Shown: positions 34,540 to 44,514, counted from the stretch's first letter. The stretch: DNA of 64,000 nt from Mycobacterium sp. IS-3022 (GCF_001500065.1 NZ_LQIN01000015.1:1-64000); one strand, 5' to 3'. Notes: generated by a model not told the origin, from the letters alone. Translations and numbers: made by a program.

Positions 34540-34680
34540 GAAAATCTCCTGTGTCTGTTGCTGCCAGGACCCAAGGCTCCGTGTGCGCCGCCCAGACAGG
34601 AACAGGCAGCGTCGCGGTTTCCTATACCGAGGTTATCGCGGGTGAGATACCCACGGGGAATCGGGGATGTGTCCGATGAC

Positions 34681-36144
34681 TCACAAGAACGATTCAGAAG
34701 GCCGTTTTCCATACAGTTCGGCCCGTACCGCGTCGAGCGCCCGTTGCAACGACGGCAGGCGTTTGTCCCGCACGGCGGCGGCACGGGCGGTCTGCACCGA
34801 ATGCTCACGCAGTTCGGCGTCGATCTCGGCCACCTCGACCTCCGCGGCGGTGGCCTCGCGTTCGTCGCGGGCGGTCGATTCCGACGTCAACGCGCTCTCG
34901 GCGGCCAGCATCCGCGTCGCCACGCGCTCCTCGAGCGCGGACTTCACGGTCGCGGTGATGTCGGTGACCCAGCGATCCAGCACGGCCCGGTCGTGCAGCA
35001 GCCCACGGATGCCCACGACCCACACCGTCAACGCCAGCCCCACCAGCCCCCCTGCCACCAGTCCGGCAACGGTCAGCCCGGGCGCCAGGCCGGTGAACAA
35101 CCGCGTGACCGCCAGCGCCACCCCCAGCCCGAAGCCGGCGCCGAGAATCATCGTCAGCTGCGTTTCCAACCGTCGCGACTTCAGCGGCGGCGGCGTGACC
35201 TCGGGAGCGGACGGCGCCGCGGGGGTCGGCGGGGCGGTCAGGCCGAGTTGTGCCGCCATGTCGGTGAGGTGGGCGGTGATGCCCTCCTCGACCTCTGCGA
35301 CCACCTCGCCGAGCCGCTCGCGCACATGCGACTCGAAGCCGCCGAGTCGGCCGCGGCTCAACTGCGCCGCGTCCTCGGCGAGTTCGGCCCGCACCGACGT
35401 GCACCGCTTGCGCGCGAAGTAGCCCAGCTGGACACGGGCCTGTTGAAGCTGGCTGCGTAGCGCTATCGCGTGCTCGGATTTCGCCTGCCGACGGCCCCGC
35501 ACGATGTCCTCGCGGGCCTGCTGCAGGGCATTCACCCGGGCCCGCCGGTCCGCGCCGTCGCCGTCGGACCGACACCGCCCGATCGCCGACTCGAGCCGAG
35601 TCTCCCACGCCCGCAGCCTGTTTCGCCGCTTCAGCTCCGGATCCGCCAGCCGTTGCCGCAGCAATCCGACGAGTTCGTCGACGCGTGGCTCCCCCAGGTC
35701 CGGCGCCGCGGCCGTACCCACCCACGGCACGTGCGCGTGCCGGGGCGACCACCCGGCCAGCACGGCCCGGTCGGCGGCGAGCACGTCGCGCCAGGTGCGG
35801 TGGGTGTCGATCTTCGCCACCACGCCCACCACCAGATCGGTATGCGGCGTGGCCAGATCCATGAGCTCACAGTCGGATTGGGTCAGCGGCGACACCGCCG
35901 ACACCACGAACACCACCGCGATGGGTGCATCGGTCCGGCCCAGTTCGTCCGCTTCGACGAAGGTGTGCTCGGGAATCCGTTCTCGTAGCGCCGCAGCGAC
36001 GCTGGTGGTGCCGGCCAGCCACGGCCCGGTGACGAGCACGACGTCTCGCACCCGCACCTCCGGCGGGGCCAGTCCCGGTTCGACGGCGGCGACCACCGCG
36101 TCGGCTGATGCGAGTGGATCGGCACGCGTCGCGTCCGATGTCAC
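34681..36144 (-). CDS. GTPase-like membrane protein with degenerate P-loop, Rv0210-like
   Basis: About 487 residues (Rv0210 is 492). The N-terminal domain starts with VLVTGPWLAGTTSVAAAL: the P-loop frame G-x4-G is kept (Gly40-Gly45) but the essential Lys is Thr46. VVGVVAKIDTHR stands at the G4 (NKxD) position, with Ala instead of Asn. A long helical, Arg-rich middle follows, then two hydrophobic spans near residues 345-395 and a final coiled-coil-like segment. The architecture recalls bacterial dynamin-like proteins, but this is inference. GTG overlaps the stop of the partner gene (GTGA). Confidence 0.72.
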   Translation of the reverse strand: MTSDATRADPLASADAVVAAVEPGLAPPEVRVRDVVLVTGPWLAGTTSVAAALRERIPEHTFVEADELGRTDAPIAVVFVVSAVSPLTQSDCELMDLATPHTDLVVGVVAKIDTHRTWRDVLAADRAVLAGWSPRHAHVPWVGTAAAPDLGEPRVDELVGLLRQRLADPELKRRNRLRAWETRLESAIGRCRSDGDGADRRARVNALQQAREDIVRGRRQAKSEHAIALRSQLQQARVQLGYFARKRCTSVRAELAEDAAQLSRGRLGGFESHVRERLGEVVAEVEEGITAHLTDMAAQLGLTAPPTPAAPSAPEVTPPPLKSRRLETQLTMILGAGFGLGVALAVTRLFTGLAPGLTVAGLVAGGLVGLALTVWVVGIRGLLHDRAVLDRWVTDITATVKSALEERVATRMLAAESALTSESTARDEREATAAEVEVAEIDAELREHSVQTARAAAVRDKRLPSLQRALDAVRAELYGKRPSESFL

Positions 36145-37157
36145 CGCGACCGTCCGAGCAGGCGCATCGAACCCCGGCTGATGTCGGCGGCGCAGGCGCG
36201 GTGCAGCGCGTCGACCGGGCCGCTGCCGTACCGGCGCCACCGCACGGCGCGGCGCAGGTGGGCGGTCGGGTCGTCGCCGCGGTCGACGGTCAGGCCCGCA
36301 GCCTCCACGACGTCGACCGCCGCCGTCATCACCGCGAGTATCGTGTCGTCGTTCACCAGCATTTCGGCCAGCCGCGAATCTTCGGATTGTGTTGCCACTG
36401 CCCGCAATTGGCCTACCCCGGCTCGAAGGCGCCGATACCTCAACGGTGCACCTGCAGCGTGGATGTGCTCGACGACCCGGTCGACCTGGCTGAGCCGCCG
36501 CAGGTGGCCGGTCAGCGACTCCGCGGTCGCACCGCGGTCGAGTGCGAGCACCGCGTGCGCGATACCGAACCGGTCGAGCGCACCGAGCAGGCGTTCGCGC
36601 ACCTCGCGTGACAGCGGGTGGGGTGCGTCGACGAACGCATCGGTCGACGTCAGATCGGCGGGGTGGGTGAGCAGCGTCTGCAGCGCGCCGACGAGGTCGC
36701 CGGTCAGTTCCGCGCCGGCGAGCAGCGCGATCATCGGCGTCGTCGGAAGGCCGGTCAGCGCGCGGATGTGGGCGGCCCGGCGGTGTGCCAGCGCCACTGG
36801 TCCGTCCGCGCCGAAGCCGGTGAGGTCGGCCTTGTTCAGGACGACGACCGCCGGCCGGTTCCGGCTTGTCAACACCTGGTCCTCCGGTTTGAGCGCTTCG
36901 GCGATCACCACGACCTCGACGTCGGCGGCGCCGTCGGACGAAACGGGGACGCCCGCGGCGGTCGACGCGGCGGCCACCGTCGCGCACCCGACGCCGTCGC
37001 GACCGTGCACCGCAACCCGTGTCGGCGCGGTGAGGCGCCGGATGATCGGCGGCAGCCGCGGATCGCGGCTCTCTTCAGCGAATTGCAGCAGCGTGTCGAC
37101 GAAAATCTGACCTTCTTCTGTCCGTGGACGAGGCGCCACATCACACCCTGCCCTCAT
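36141..37157 (-). CDS. GTPase-like protein with degenerate P-loop, Rv0209-like
   Basis: About 338 residues from ATG 37157 (GTG 37139 also possible). The P-loop region VAVHGRDGVGCATVAAA has Cys58 where Lys is expected, while the G4 motif VVVLNKADL (Asn108-Asp111) is intact. A helical C-terminus follows. It pairs with the downstream gene through a four-base overlap, so the proteins probably form a complex in which neither site may hydrolyse GTP normally. The frame upstream of 37157 is a shadow of trmB. Equivalent genes Rv0209 and Rv0210 lie beside pckA in M. tuberculosis. Confidence 0.68.
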   Translation of the reverse strand: MRAGCDVAPRPRTEEGQIFVDTLLQFAEESRDPRLPPIIRRLTAPTRVAVHGRDGVGCATVAAASTAAGVPVSSDGAADVEVVVIAEALKPEDQVLTSRNRPAVVVLNKADLTGFGADGPVALAHRRAAHIRALTGLPTTPMIALLAGAELTGDLVGALQTLLTHPADLTSTDAFVDAPHPLSREVRERLLGALDRFGIAHAVLALDRGATAESLTGHLRRLSQVDRVVEHIHAAGAPLRYRRLRAGVGQLRAVATQSEDSRLAEMLVNDDTILAVMTAAVDVVEAAGLTVDRGDDPTAHLRRAVRWRRYGSGPVDALHRACAADISRGSMRLLGRSR

Positions 37158-37286
37158 CTGACGATCGTGACACCTCGGTGGTCCCGGCGCGAGCGGCCGC
37201 CACACAGCTTGGGGACAGACCGCTGTACCAGCCGAAGGCAACTGTTGGGTATCAATCTGTACCACGATGCGGGTACTCCAGTCTGG

Positions 37287-38108
37287 ATGAGCCACCATGG
37301 ACGGATGCATCTGCCCGGGCCTGATGTCGCCGACGCTTCGGCTCCGAGGCCCGATGTCGCCGACGCTTCGGCTCCGAGGCCCGATGTCGCCGACGCTTCG
37401 GCTCCGAGGCCCGATGTCGAGCACCGCTATCCCCGGGTCACCAGCTTCCGCACCAGGCGCACCACGCTGTCGGCCGCCCAGCAGGCGACGTGGGAGCGGC
37501 TGTGGCCGGAGATCGGCATGCACGCCCGCGACGGCGGCCGACCGGTTCCGCAGCTGGACACCGAGGCTTGGTTCGGCCGGTCGGCGCCCGTCGTGCTGGA
37601 GATCGGCTGCGGGGCCGGCACCTCGACGCTGGCGATGGCCAAGGCGGAACCCCACCTCGACGTCGTCGCGGTGGAGGTGTACCGGCGCGGGCTGGCACAG
37701 CTGCTGACTGGCATCGACCGCGAACAGGTGACGAATATCCGCCTGGTCCGCGGCGACGGCGTCGACGTGCTGCAGCACATGTTCGGACCCGACTCGCTGA
37801 CCGGTGTGCGGGTGTTCTTCCCCGACCCGTGGCCCAAGGCTCGCCATCACAAGCGCCGGCTGTTGCAACCGGCCACCGTCGCGTTGATCGCCGACCGGCT
37901 GCGCCCCGGTGGCGTGCTGCACGCCGCGACGGACCACGCCGGCTACGCCGAGCACATCGCCGAAGTCGGCGACGCCGAGCCGCGGCTCCGTCGCGTCGGC
38001 CCGACCGATTCGCTTCCGATCTCCGTCGAGCGGCCGGTCACCAAGTACGAGGGCAAGGCGCAGCACGCCGGCAGCGCCGTCGCAGAACTGCTGTGGGAGA
38101 GAGTATGA
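37287..38108 (+). CDS. trmB: tRNA (guanine-N7-)-methyltransferase
   Basis: A 273-residue TrmB. SAM-binding motif VVLEIGCGAGTSTLAMAKA, then VRVFFPDPWPKARHHKRRL, the TrmB signature that binds tRNA and substrate, and a C-terminal SVERPVTKYE motif. It makes m7G46 in tRNA. The start MSHHGRMHLPG corresponds to the MVHHGQMH start I recall for Rv0208c. Between this and the catalytic domain are three in-frame copies of a 10-residue repeat. The stop overlaps the NYN gene start (ATGA). Confidence 0.9.
   Translation: MSHHGRMHLPGPDVADASAPRPDVADASAPRPDVADASAPRPDVEHRYPRVTSFRTRRTTLSAAQQATWERLWPEIGMHARDGGRPVPQLDTEAWFGRSAPVVLEIGCGAGTSTLAMAKAEPHLDVVAVEVYRRGLAQLLTGIDREQVTNIRLVRGDGVDVLQHMFGPDSLTGVRVFFPDPWPKARHHKRRLLQPATVALIADRLRPGGVLHAATDHAGYAEHIAEVGDAEPRLRRVGPTDSLPISVERPVTKYEGKAQHAGSAVAELLWERV
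37321..37419 (+). repeat. 30-bp tandem repeat in the 5' part of trmB
   Basis: Three nearly identical 30-base units (37321-37350, 37351-37380, 37381-37410) and a 9-base partial unit. Each encodes PDVADASAPR in the trmB frame. Being a multiple of three, copy-number change would not shift the frame. Confidence 0.95.
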
Positions 38109-38809
38109 GCCTCACAGAAGACATCGGACATATAGAAGAGGTGGCACCACCGGAAGCGGCCACACCACCCGCGGCCGACGCGATGGCCCGGGTGCTACTG
38201 GTCTGGGACGCCCCCAACCTCGACATGGGTCTCGGCTCGATCCTCGGCGGCCGACCGACCGCCGCACACCGGCCGCGGTTCGATGCGCTGGGGCGCTGGC
38301 TGCTGACGCGGACGGCGGAGCTCTCGGCGGTGCGCCCGGACGTCACACTGGAGCCGGAGGCTACTGTCTTCACCAACATCGCGCCCGGCAGCGCCGACGT
38401 CGTCCGGCCGTGGGTAGAGGCGTTGCGTAACGTCGGCTTCGCGGTCTTCGCGAAACCCAAACTGAACGACGACAGTGATGTCGATACCGACATGCTGAAC
38501 CACATCGCGCTGCGCCGCAGCGAGGGTCTGGCCGGGGTGCTTGTGGCATCGGCCGACGGTCAGGCGTTCAAACAACCGCTGGAGGAGATCGCTCGCGACG
38601 GCATCCCGGTCCAGGTGCTCGGATTTCGCGAACATGCGAGCTGGGCGCTAGCGTCGGATACCTTGGAGTTCGTCGACCTGGAAGACATCCCTGGTGTTTT
38701 CCGGGAACCGCTACCGCGAATCGGCCTAGATTCGCTGCCCGAGCAGGGGGCATGGTTGCAGCCGTTCCGGCCGCTGTCCTCGCTACTGACCTCGCGTGTC
38801 AACAACTGA
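38105..38809 (+). CDS. NYN-domain (PIN-like) protein, Rv0207c-like
   Basis: A 234-residue protein (Rv0207c is about 242). The NYN fold is suggested by VLLVWDAPNLDMGLGSILGG with its first Asp, DVDTDMLNHIAL in the middle, and GVLVASADGQAF with the later Asp, the acidic residues of PIN-like nucleases. NYN proteins act on RNA, and the coupling to trmB (four-base overlap) fits an RNA role. mmpL3 starts 37 bases downstream, so all three may be on one transcript. Substrate unknown. Confidence 0.78.
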   Translation: MSLTEDIGHIEEVAPPEAATPPAADAMARVLLVWDAPNLDMGLGSILGGRPTAAHRPRFDALGRWLLTRTAELSAVRPDVTLEPEATVFTNIAPGSADVVRPWVEALRNVGFAVFAKPKLNDDSDVDTDMLNHIALRRSEGLAGVLVASADGQAFKQPLEEIARDGIPVQVLGFREHASWALASDTLEFVDLEDIPGVFREPLPRIGLDSLPEQGAWLQPFRPLSSLLTSRVNN

Positions 38810-38846
38810 ACTGCGCGGGTCGCCGCTGACTTAGTTAGGAGCTCAA

Positions 38847-41800
38847 GTGTTCGCCTGGTGGGGTCGAACGGTGTACCGGTACCGGTACATCGTCATCGGC
38901 GTCATGGTCGCGCTCTGTCTCAGTGGCGGTATCTACGGCATCAGCCTCGGCAGCCACGTCACGCAGAGCGGCTTCTACGACGAAGGCAGCCAATCGGTGC
39001 ACGCGTCGGTGGTCGCCGACGAGGCATACGGCCGCGACCGCACCAGCCACATCGTCGCAATCCTGACGCCACCCGACGGCAAGAAGGTCAACGATCCCGC
39101 GTGGATGAAGCAGACCGTCGACGAGCTCAACAAGCTGGTCGAGGACAACAGCGACAGGATCGTGAGCTGGGTCGGCTGGCTGCGCGCACCCGACGCCGAA
39201 TCGCAGACCGTCCAGCAGATGAAGACCGCGGACCTGTCCCGCACGTTCGTCAGCATTCCGCTCAAGGGCGAGAGCGACGACGAGATCCTCAAGAACTATC
39301 AGGCCGTCGAAGACCAACTGCGCGAGGTCAACGACGGCAACATCCAGCTGGCCGGGCTCAACCCGCTGGCCAGTGAACTCACCGGCACCATCGGTGAGGA
39401 CCAACGCCGCGCCGAGGTGGCCGCCATCCCGCTGGTGGCGGTCGTGCTGTTCTTCGTGTTCGGTGGCGTGGTCGCGGCCAGCCTCCCGGCCATCATCGGC
39501 GGCCTGACGATCGCCGGCGCACTGGGCATCATGCGGTTGGTCGCCGAGTTCATGCCGGTGCACTTCTTCGCCCAGCCCGTGGTGACCCTGATGGGTCTCG
39601 GTATCGCCGTCGACTACGGCCTGTTCATGGTCAGCCGCTTCCGCGAGGAGATCGCGGAGGGCTACGACACAGAGGCCGCGGTCCGGCGCACCGTGATGAC
39701 TTCGGGCCGCACGATCATGTTCTCCGCAGTGATCCTGGTGGCGTCGTCGGTGCCGCTGCTGCTATTCCCACAGGGCTTCCTGAAGTCCATCACCTACGCG
39801 ATCATCGCGTCGGTGATGCTGGCGGCGGTGCTGTCGGTCACGGTGCTGGCGGCCGCGCTCGCCATCCTGGGACGCAACGTCGACGCCCTTGGGGTGCGGA
39901 CGCTGGTGCGCTTCGCCCAGCCGGACACGATCGGGTCGTATTCGCACAGCGGCCGCCGCAATCCGCTGGCCGTCGCGGCCGTCGTCCTCGGTGTGCTGGT
40001 CCCGTTCGCGGCGATCCCCGTCGGTCACCTCGCCCGTGCGCAGATCCGCCGCACGCACGACGACGGCGCGAGTCTCGCGCTGATCGGTCTGCTTCTCGGC
40101 TACATCGGTTCGTTCGCGTGGCTCACCTACGGATTGTTCGCGTTGAAGGACACGATCGGCTCGGCGATCTTCTGGTTGCTGATGGGCATTTTGGTGTTCG
40201 TCGCGGGCACCATCACGGTGCTGGCGCTGGCCCGGTTCAGCCCCGCAGTGCGCAAGCCGACGATCGCATGGCTCGACTGGCTCGCCGAGAAGACCCAGAA
40301 GACAAAGACCCGCGCCGAGGTCGAGAAGGGCTTCTGGGGCAAGCTGGTCAACCGCGTGATGAAACGCCCGATCGCGTTCGCCGCGCCGATCGTGATCGCG
40401 ATGATCCTGCTGATCATCCCGTTGGGACAGTTGTCGCTCGGCGGCATCAGCGAGAAGTACCTACCGCCGGACAACCCGGTCCGCCTGGCTCAGGAAGCCT
40501 TCGACAAGACGTTCCCCGGCTTCCGCACCGAACCGCTGACCATCGTGATCGAGAACAACGATGGTGATCCGGTCACCGACCGGCAGGTCGCCGAGATCCG
40601 CAACAAGGCGATGGCGATCCCCGGGTTCATCGAACCCGACGACGACCCCACCAAGATGTGGCAGGCGCGACCGCATCAGGAGAGCGGCTCGAAGGACCCG
40701 TCGGTCCGCGTCATCCAGAACGGTCTGGAGAACCGCAACGACGCCGCCGAGAAGATCGAGGAACTCCGGTCCATCACGCCACCGCGCGGGCTGTCGATCT
40801 CGGTGGGCGGCACCCCGGCGCTGGAGCAGGACAGCATCCACAGCTTGTTCGACAAGCTGCCGCTGATGGTTACCGTCCTGATCGTCACCACCACCATCCT
40901 GATGTTCCTGGCGTTCGGGTCGGTGGTGCTGCCCATCAAGGCCGCGGTGATGAGCGCGCTCACCCTCGGTTCGACGATGGGCGTGCTGACATGGATGTTC
41001 GTCGACGGTCACGGCTCAGGCCTGATGAACTACACGCCGCAGCCGCTGATGGCCCCGATGATCGGGTTGATCATCGCGGTGATCTGGGGGCTGTCGACCG
41101 ACTACGAGGTCTTCCTGGTGTCACGCATGGTGGAGGCGCGAGAACGCGGCATGTCCACCGCCGAGGCGATCCGGATCGGCACCGCGACCACCGGCCGGCT
41201 GATCACGGGCGCCGCGCTGGTGCTGGCGGTCGTCGCGGGCGCGTTCGTGTTCTCCGACCTGGTGATGATGAAGTATCTGGCCTTCGGCCTGCTGATCGCG
41301 CTTCTGCTGGACGCCACGATCGTCCGGATGTTCCTGGTCCCGGCCGTGATGAAGCTGCTCGGCGACGACTGCTGGTGGGCACCGCGGTGGATGAAGCGTA
41401 TCCAGGAGCGGCTGGGGCTGGGCGAGACCGAACTGCCCGACGAGCGGAAGCGGCCCGCGGTGCGCGACTCCGCCGAGAATCCCGAGGTGTTGGTCGGTGC
41501 GGGTGCGCCCGTGCCGCGTCGCCCGTACGACAGGCCCCGCCCACCCCACGATCCGACGCATCCCGCCGTCGAAGGCTCGTCACGGCCCGGCGCCACCCGC
41601 GTCGCGGCGCCACCGCGGGCGAACGCTCCATCGGTGGCGGGCACGACGCGCATCCCCAGCGCCGCCACACCTGCCGCTCCGCCGTCCGACGAACCGCAGA
41701 CCACGCGGTTGTCGATGGCCAAGAACGCCGTGCGGAACGCGGTGACCAACGCCGCCGCCGCGACGCGTCAGGCCGCCCGGCCGCCGGCCCCCCCCGCCCC

Positions 41801-42212
41801 GCCGCCACGGCCACCGCGGGAGGAACGCGAGATCGAGTCGTGGCTGGGCGAGTTGCGTGGCACCGGCACGCCGCCCGCGCCACCGGCACCGCAACGGCCG
41901 TCGGCGGAGCCCACCAGGGCGATGCCCGCGGGAAGCCCGCCGGAAGGCAGGAGAGGACGTCGGCCCGAAGCGCGACCGTCGCCGGACAACGAGCCGACCA
42001 CTGCGATTCCGACTCCGGGAACCCGCCCGCAGGGGACCCCGCCGGAAGGCAGGGCAGACCCCGACGCGACGACGGCCATCCCCACCCCGGGTAAGCAATC
42101 AGACGATGCCGAGGCGGCGACCGAAAAGCTGAACACCCGCGAGGACGAGGAACGTCAGCGCCGCGGCGGGGTGAGCGCGCAGGACTTGCTGCGGCGCGAG
42201 GGCCGGCTCTAG
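38847..42212 (+). CDS. mmpL3: Trehalose monomycolate transporter MmpL3 with extra internal membrane segment
   Basis: A 1121-residue RND transporter that flips trehalose monomycolate for cell-wall building and is the target of SQ109-type drugs. The proton-relay pairs are present: Asp256-Tyr257 (VDYGLFMVSRF) and Asp752-Tyr753 (STDYEVFLVSR). In M. smegmatis they are at 256/257 and 645/646, so about 107 extra residues lie between, at roughly 358-465. They start with a DUF4190-like segment (NPLAVAAVVLGVLVPF near 372) and contain three hydrophobic stretches. The C-terminal tail (about 250 residues) is Pro-rich with repeated TTAIPTPG and ends in the conserved SAQDLLRREGRL. GTG at 38847 has AGGAG five bases upstream. 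Confidence 0.93.
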   Translation: MFAWWGRTVYRYRYIVIGVMVALCLSGGIYGISLGSHVTQSGFYDEGSQSVHASVVADEAYGRDRTSHIVAILTPPDGKKVNDPAWMKQTVDELNKLVEDNSDRIVSWVGWLRAPDAESQTVQQMKTADLSRTFVSIPLKGESDDEILKNYQAVEDQLREVNDGNIQLAGLNPLASELTGTIGEDQRRAEVAAIPLVAVVLFFVFGGVVAASLPAIIGGLTIAGALGIMRLVAEFMPVHFFAQPVVTLMGLGIAVDYGLFMVSRFREEIAEGYDTEAAVRRTVMTSGRTIMFSAVILVASSVPLLLFPQGFLKSITYAIIASVMLAAVLSVTVLAAALAILGRNVDALGVRTLVRFAQPDTIGSYSHSGRRNPLAVAAVVLGVLVPFAAIPVGHLARAQIRRTHDDGASLALIGLLLGYIGSFAWLTYGLFALKDTIGSAIFWLLMGILVFVAGTITVLALARFSPAVRKPTIAWLDWLAEKTQKTKTRAEVEKGFWGKLVNRVMKRPIAFAAPIVIAMILLIIPLGQLSLGGISEKYLPPDNPVRLAQEAFDKTFPGFRTEPLTIVIENNDGDPVTDRQVAEIRNKAMAIPGFIEPDDDPTKMWQARPHQESGSKDPSVRVIQNGLENRNDAAEKIEELRSITPPRGLSISVGGTPALEQDSIHSLFDKLPLMVTVLIVTTTILMFLAFGSVVLPIKAAVMSALTLGSTMGVLTWMFVDGHGSGLMNYTPQPLMAPMIGLIIAVIWGLSTDYEVFLVSRMVEARERGMSTAEAIRIGTATTGRLITGAALVLAVVAGAFVFSDLVMMKYLAFGLLIALLLDATIVRMFLVPAVMKLLGDDCWWAPRWMKRIQERLGLGETELPDERKRPAVRDSAENPEVLVGAGAPVPRRPYDRPRPPHDPTHPAVEGSSRPGATRVAAPPRANAPSVAGTTRIPSAATPAAPPSDEPQTTRLSMAKNAVRNAVTNAAAATRQAARPPAPPAPPPRPPREEREIESWLGELRGTGTPPAPPAPQRPSAEPTRAMPAGSPPEGRRGRRPEARPSPDNEPTTAIPTPGTRPQGTPPEGRADPDATTAIPTPGKQSDDAEAATEKLNTREDEERQRRGGVSAQDLLRREGRL

Positions 42213-42222
42213 TCCCGCTGGA

Positions 42223-43371
42223 TCACCGAGGCTCTGACTCCTCGACGTCGTCGGTCTCGGCCCTGACCAACGGCCCGTCCTCCGCTTCCTGCGCGGCTTC
42301 CTCCGCGGCTGGGTCCCTCGCGGTGAGCACGCGAATCGAGCTGTTGAGGAACGCGAGCACCGGTACCGCCAGAAGTGCCCCGACGATGCCCGCCAAGACG
42401 CCACCGCCCGCGATCACCAGAACGATCGCCAGCGGGTGAATCGACACCGCACGACCCATCACCAACGGCTGCAGGACGTGGCCTTCCAGCTGCTGGACCG
42501 CGATGACAAGCGCGAGGGTGATCAACGCATAGATGATGCCCTTGGCGATCAGCGCGACGACCACCGCGAGGGCGCCGGCGATCACCGCACCGACGAGCGG
42601 AATGAATGCGCCCAAGAACACCAGCGACGCCAACGGCAAGGCCAACGGCACACCCATGATCGCCAGGCCGGTGCCGATCCCGACGGCGTCGACGAGCGCA
42701 ACCAGGAACGTCGCCCGCACATAGCCGATCAGCGAGTGGAAGCCGGCCCGGCCGGCGTCGCGAACGCGCTCGCGCACGCTCACCGGGAAGATCCGCGTGA
42801 CGAACGCGTAGATGTTGCGCCCGCCTTGCAGCAGGAAGATCAGCGTGAACAACACCAGCACGGCACCGGTGACGATCTCGGTCACCGTGCCGGCCGTCGA
42901 CAGCGCGCCGGTCGTCACCCGTTCCTGGTTGTTCTGCAAGGCCTCGATCGCGGCGTTGCCCGCGTTGTCGATCTGTTCCCGGCTCAGGTGCAGTGGGCCG
43001 TCGATCAGCCAGTCGCGCACACCGTCGATGCTGCGGCTCACCTGCTCCACCAACGCCGGTGCACCCTCGATGAACTGGCTGACGACGAAGGCCAGAATCC
43101 CTCCGACGACGGCGAAGCCGCCGAGCAACATCAGCGCAACGGCACCGCCGCGCGGGGCGCCACGCCGGTCGAGGAAGTCGACCGCCGGCATCAGCAGGGC
43201 CGCCAGAATCGTCGCCAACGCCACCGGGACGACGATGATCTCCAGTCGCTTGAACAACCACAGCATCGCGACGATGGCGGCGAGGATCACCAGCAATCGC
43301 CATGACCACGCAGCAGCCTTGCGAACAAGAGGCGAAACCGCCTCGTCATCGAGAGAAGTGCCCTCGAGCAT
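42223..43371 (-). CDS. AI-2E/UPF0118 family membrane protein, Rv0205-like
   Basis: About 382 residues (Rv0205 is 367). Eight or so spans are seen in the family's layout: three at the N-terminus, a soluble loop of 100 residues ([20 protein letters not shown]), then five, with [18 protein letters not shown] and [17 protein letters not shown] as family signatures. Members export small molecules or act as Na+/H+ exchangers; the substrate here is unknown. ATG at 43371 (MLEGTSLDD) is chosen. The C-terminus is acidic. Stop codons of this gene and mmpL3 are 10 bases apart. Confidence 0.85.
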   Translation of the reverse strand: MLEGTSLDDEAVSPLVRKAAAWSWRLLVILAAIVAMLWLFKRLEIIVVPVALATILAALLMPAVDFLDRRGAPRGGAVALMLLGGFAVVGGILAFVVSQFIEGAPALVEQVSRSIDGVRDWLIDGPLHLSREQIDNAGNAAIEALQNNQERVTTGALSTAGTVTEIVTGAVLVLFTLIFLLQGGRNIYAFVTRIFPVSVRERVRDAGRAGFHSLIGYVRATFLVALVDAVGIGTGLAIMGVPLALPLASLVFLGAFIPLVGAVIAGALAVVVALIAKGIIYALITLALVIAVQQLEGHVLQPLVMGRAVSIHPLAIVLVIAGGGVLAGIVGALLAVPVLAFLNSSIRVLTARDPAAEEAAQEAEDGPLVRAETDDVEESEPR

Positions 43372-43446
43372 CCCGATAGCGTAACGGCCCGCAGCATGCT
43401 GGGCCGGATCTCCGGAATCGGCCACGCCACGAACTACCCTTACCCC

Positions 43447-44502
43447 GTGGCCCACGACGCGCCTGCGAGTGCAGCCCGCAGCCAGGTGCGCTCCGCGCGC
43501 AGCAGGTACTGGTGGCTGCGGTGGGCGGTCTTCGCCGTCGTGCTCGTCGTGCTGACCGTCGAACTCGGGCTGGTGTGGGACCAGCTCGCCAAGGCGTGGC
43601 ACAGCCTCTACACAGCGGACTGGTGGTGGGTGCTGGCGGCCGTCGGCACCGCCCTGGCGTCCATGCACTTCTTCGGCGACATTCAACGCAAGTTGCTGCG
43701 CTCGGCGGAAGTGCCTGTGCGGCAGTGGCGTTCGCAGGCGGCGTTCTACGCGGGCAATTCGCTGAGCACGACGCTGCCGGGCGGACCCGTGCTGTCGGCC
43801 ACGTTCATCTACCGTCAGCAGCGGCTCTGGGGTGCGACGCCGGTCATCGCCTCCTGGCAGCTTGTGATGTCGGGGGCGCTGCAGGTGACCAGCCTGGCGC
43901 TGCTCGGGTTGGGCAGCGCGTTCTTCCTGGGCGCCAAACACAACCCGTTCTCGCTGATCTTCACGCTGGTCGGTTTCATCATGCTGATCGTGCTGGCGCA
44001 AGCGGTGGCGTCGCGGCCGGATCTGCTCGACGGCGTCGGCGTGCGGGTGCTGTCGTGGGTGAACTACCTGCGCGCCAAACCGGCCGACAACGGTTTGGCC
44101 AGGTGGCGTGAGACGCTGGCGCAACTCGAATCGGTGAAGCTGAGCCGAAGCCAGCTCAGCGTCGCGTTCGTGTGGTCGATGTTCACGCTGGTGACCGGTG
44201 TGGGCACGCTGCTGTTCGCCTGCTACGCCGCGGGCGGACGGCCCTCACTGCTCGGGGTGATCGTGGCGTACGTCGCGGCCCGCGCGGTCGGGTCGATCCC
44301 GCTGATGCCCGGCGGGTTGCTGGTGGTCGAGGCGGTGCTGGTGCCGGGCCTGGTGTCGAGCGGGATGACGTTGGCGTCGGCGATCTCGGCCATGCTCATC
44401 TACCGGTTGATCAGCTGGATCTTCATCGCGGCGATCGGGTGGGTGGTGTTCTTCTTCATGTTCCGCACCGAAACCGACGTCGACCCCGACGCATGTGGTT
44501 GA
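43447..44502 (+). CDS. Multi-pass membrane protein, Rv0204c-like (LPG synthase TM/UPF0104 type)
   Basis: About 351 residues from GTG 43447; ATG 43396 in the same frame would add 17 residues that look non-conserved. Around eight membrane spans. [39 protein letters not shown] and the C-terminal span match the membrane domain of lysyl-phosphatidylglycerol synthase-like flippases (UPF0104). It would move a lipid or polyprenyl intermediate, by analogy only. It is divergent from the AI-2E-like gene and followed after 12 bases by a DUF3054 gene. Confidence 0.8.
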   Translation: MAHDAPASAARSQVRSARSRYWWLRWAVFAVVLVVLTVELGLVWDQLAKAWHSLYTADWWWVLAAVGTALASMHFFGDIQRKLLRSAEVPVRQWRSQAAFYAGNSLSTTLPGGPVLSATFIYRQQRLWGATPVIASWQLVMSGALQVTSLALLGLGSAFFLGAKHNPFSLIFTLVGFIMLIVLAQAVASRPDLLDGVGVRVLSWVNYLRAKPADNGLARWRETLAQLESVKLSRSQLSVAFVWSMFTLVTGVGTLLFACYAAGGRPSLLGVIVAYVAARAVGSIPLMPGGLLVVEAVLVPGLVSSGMTLASAISAMLIYRLISWIFIAAIGWVVFFFMFRTETDVDPDACG

Positions 44503-44514
44503 AGGCGATGACCG

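Noticed and set aside
36618..37286. Plus-strand extension before trmB
   Set aside because: Antisense of the Rv0209-like gene, with no codon-usage or family support; MSHHGRMHLPG matches the known start.
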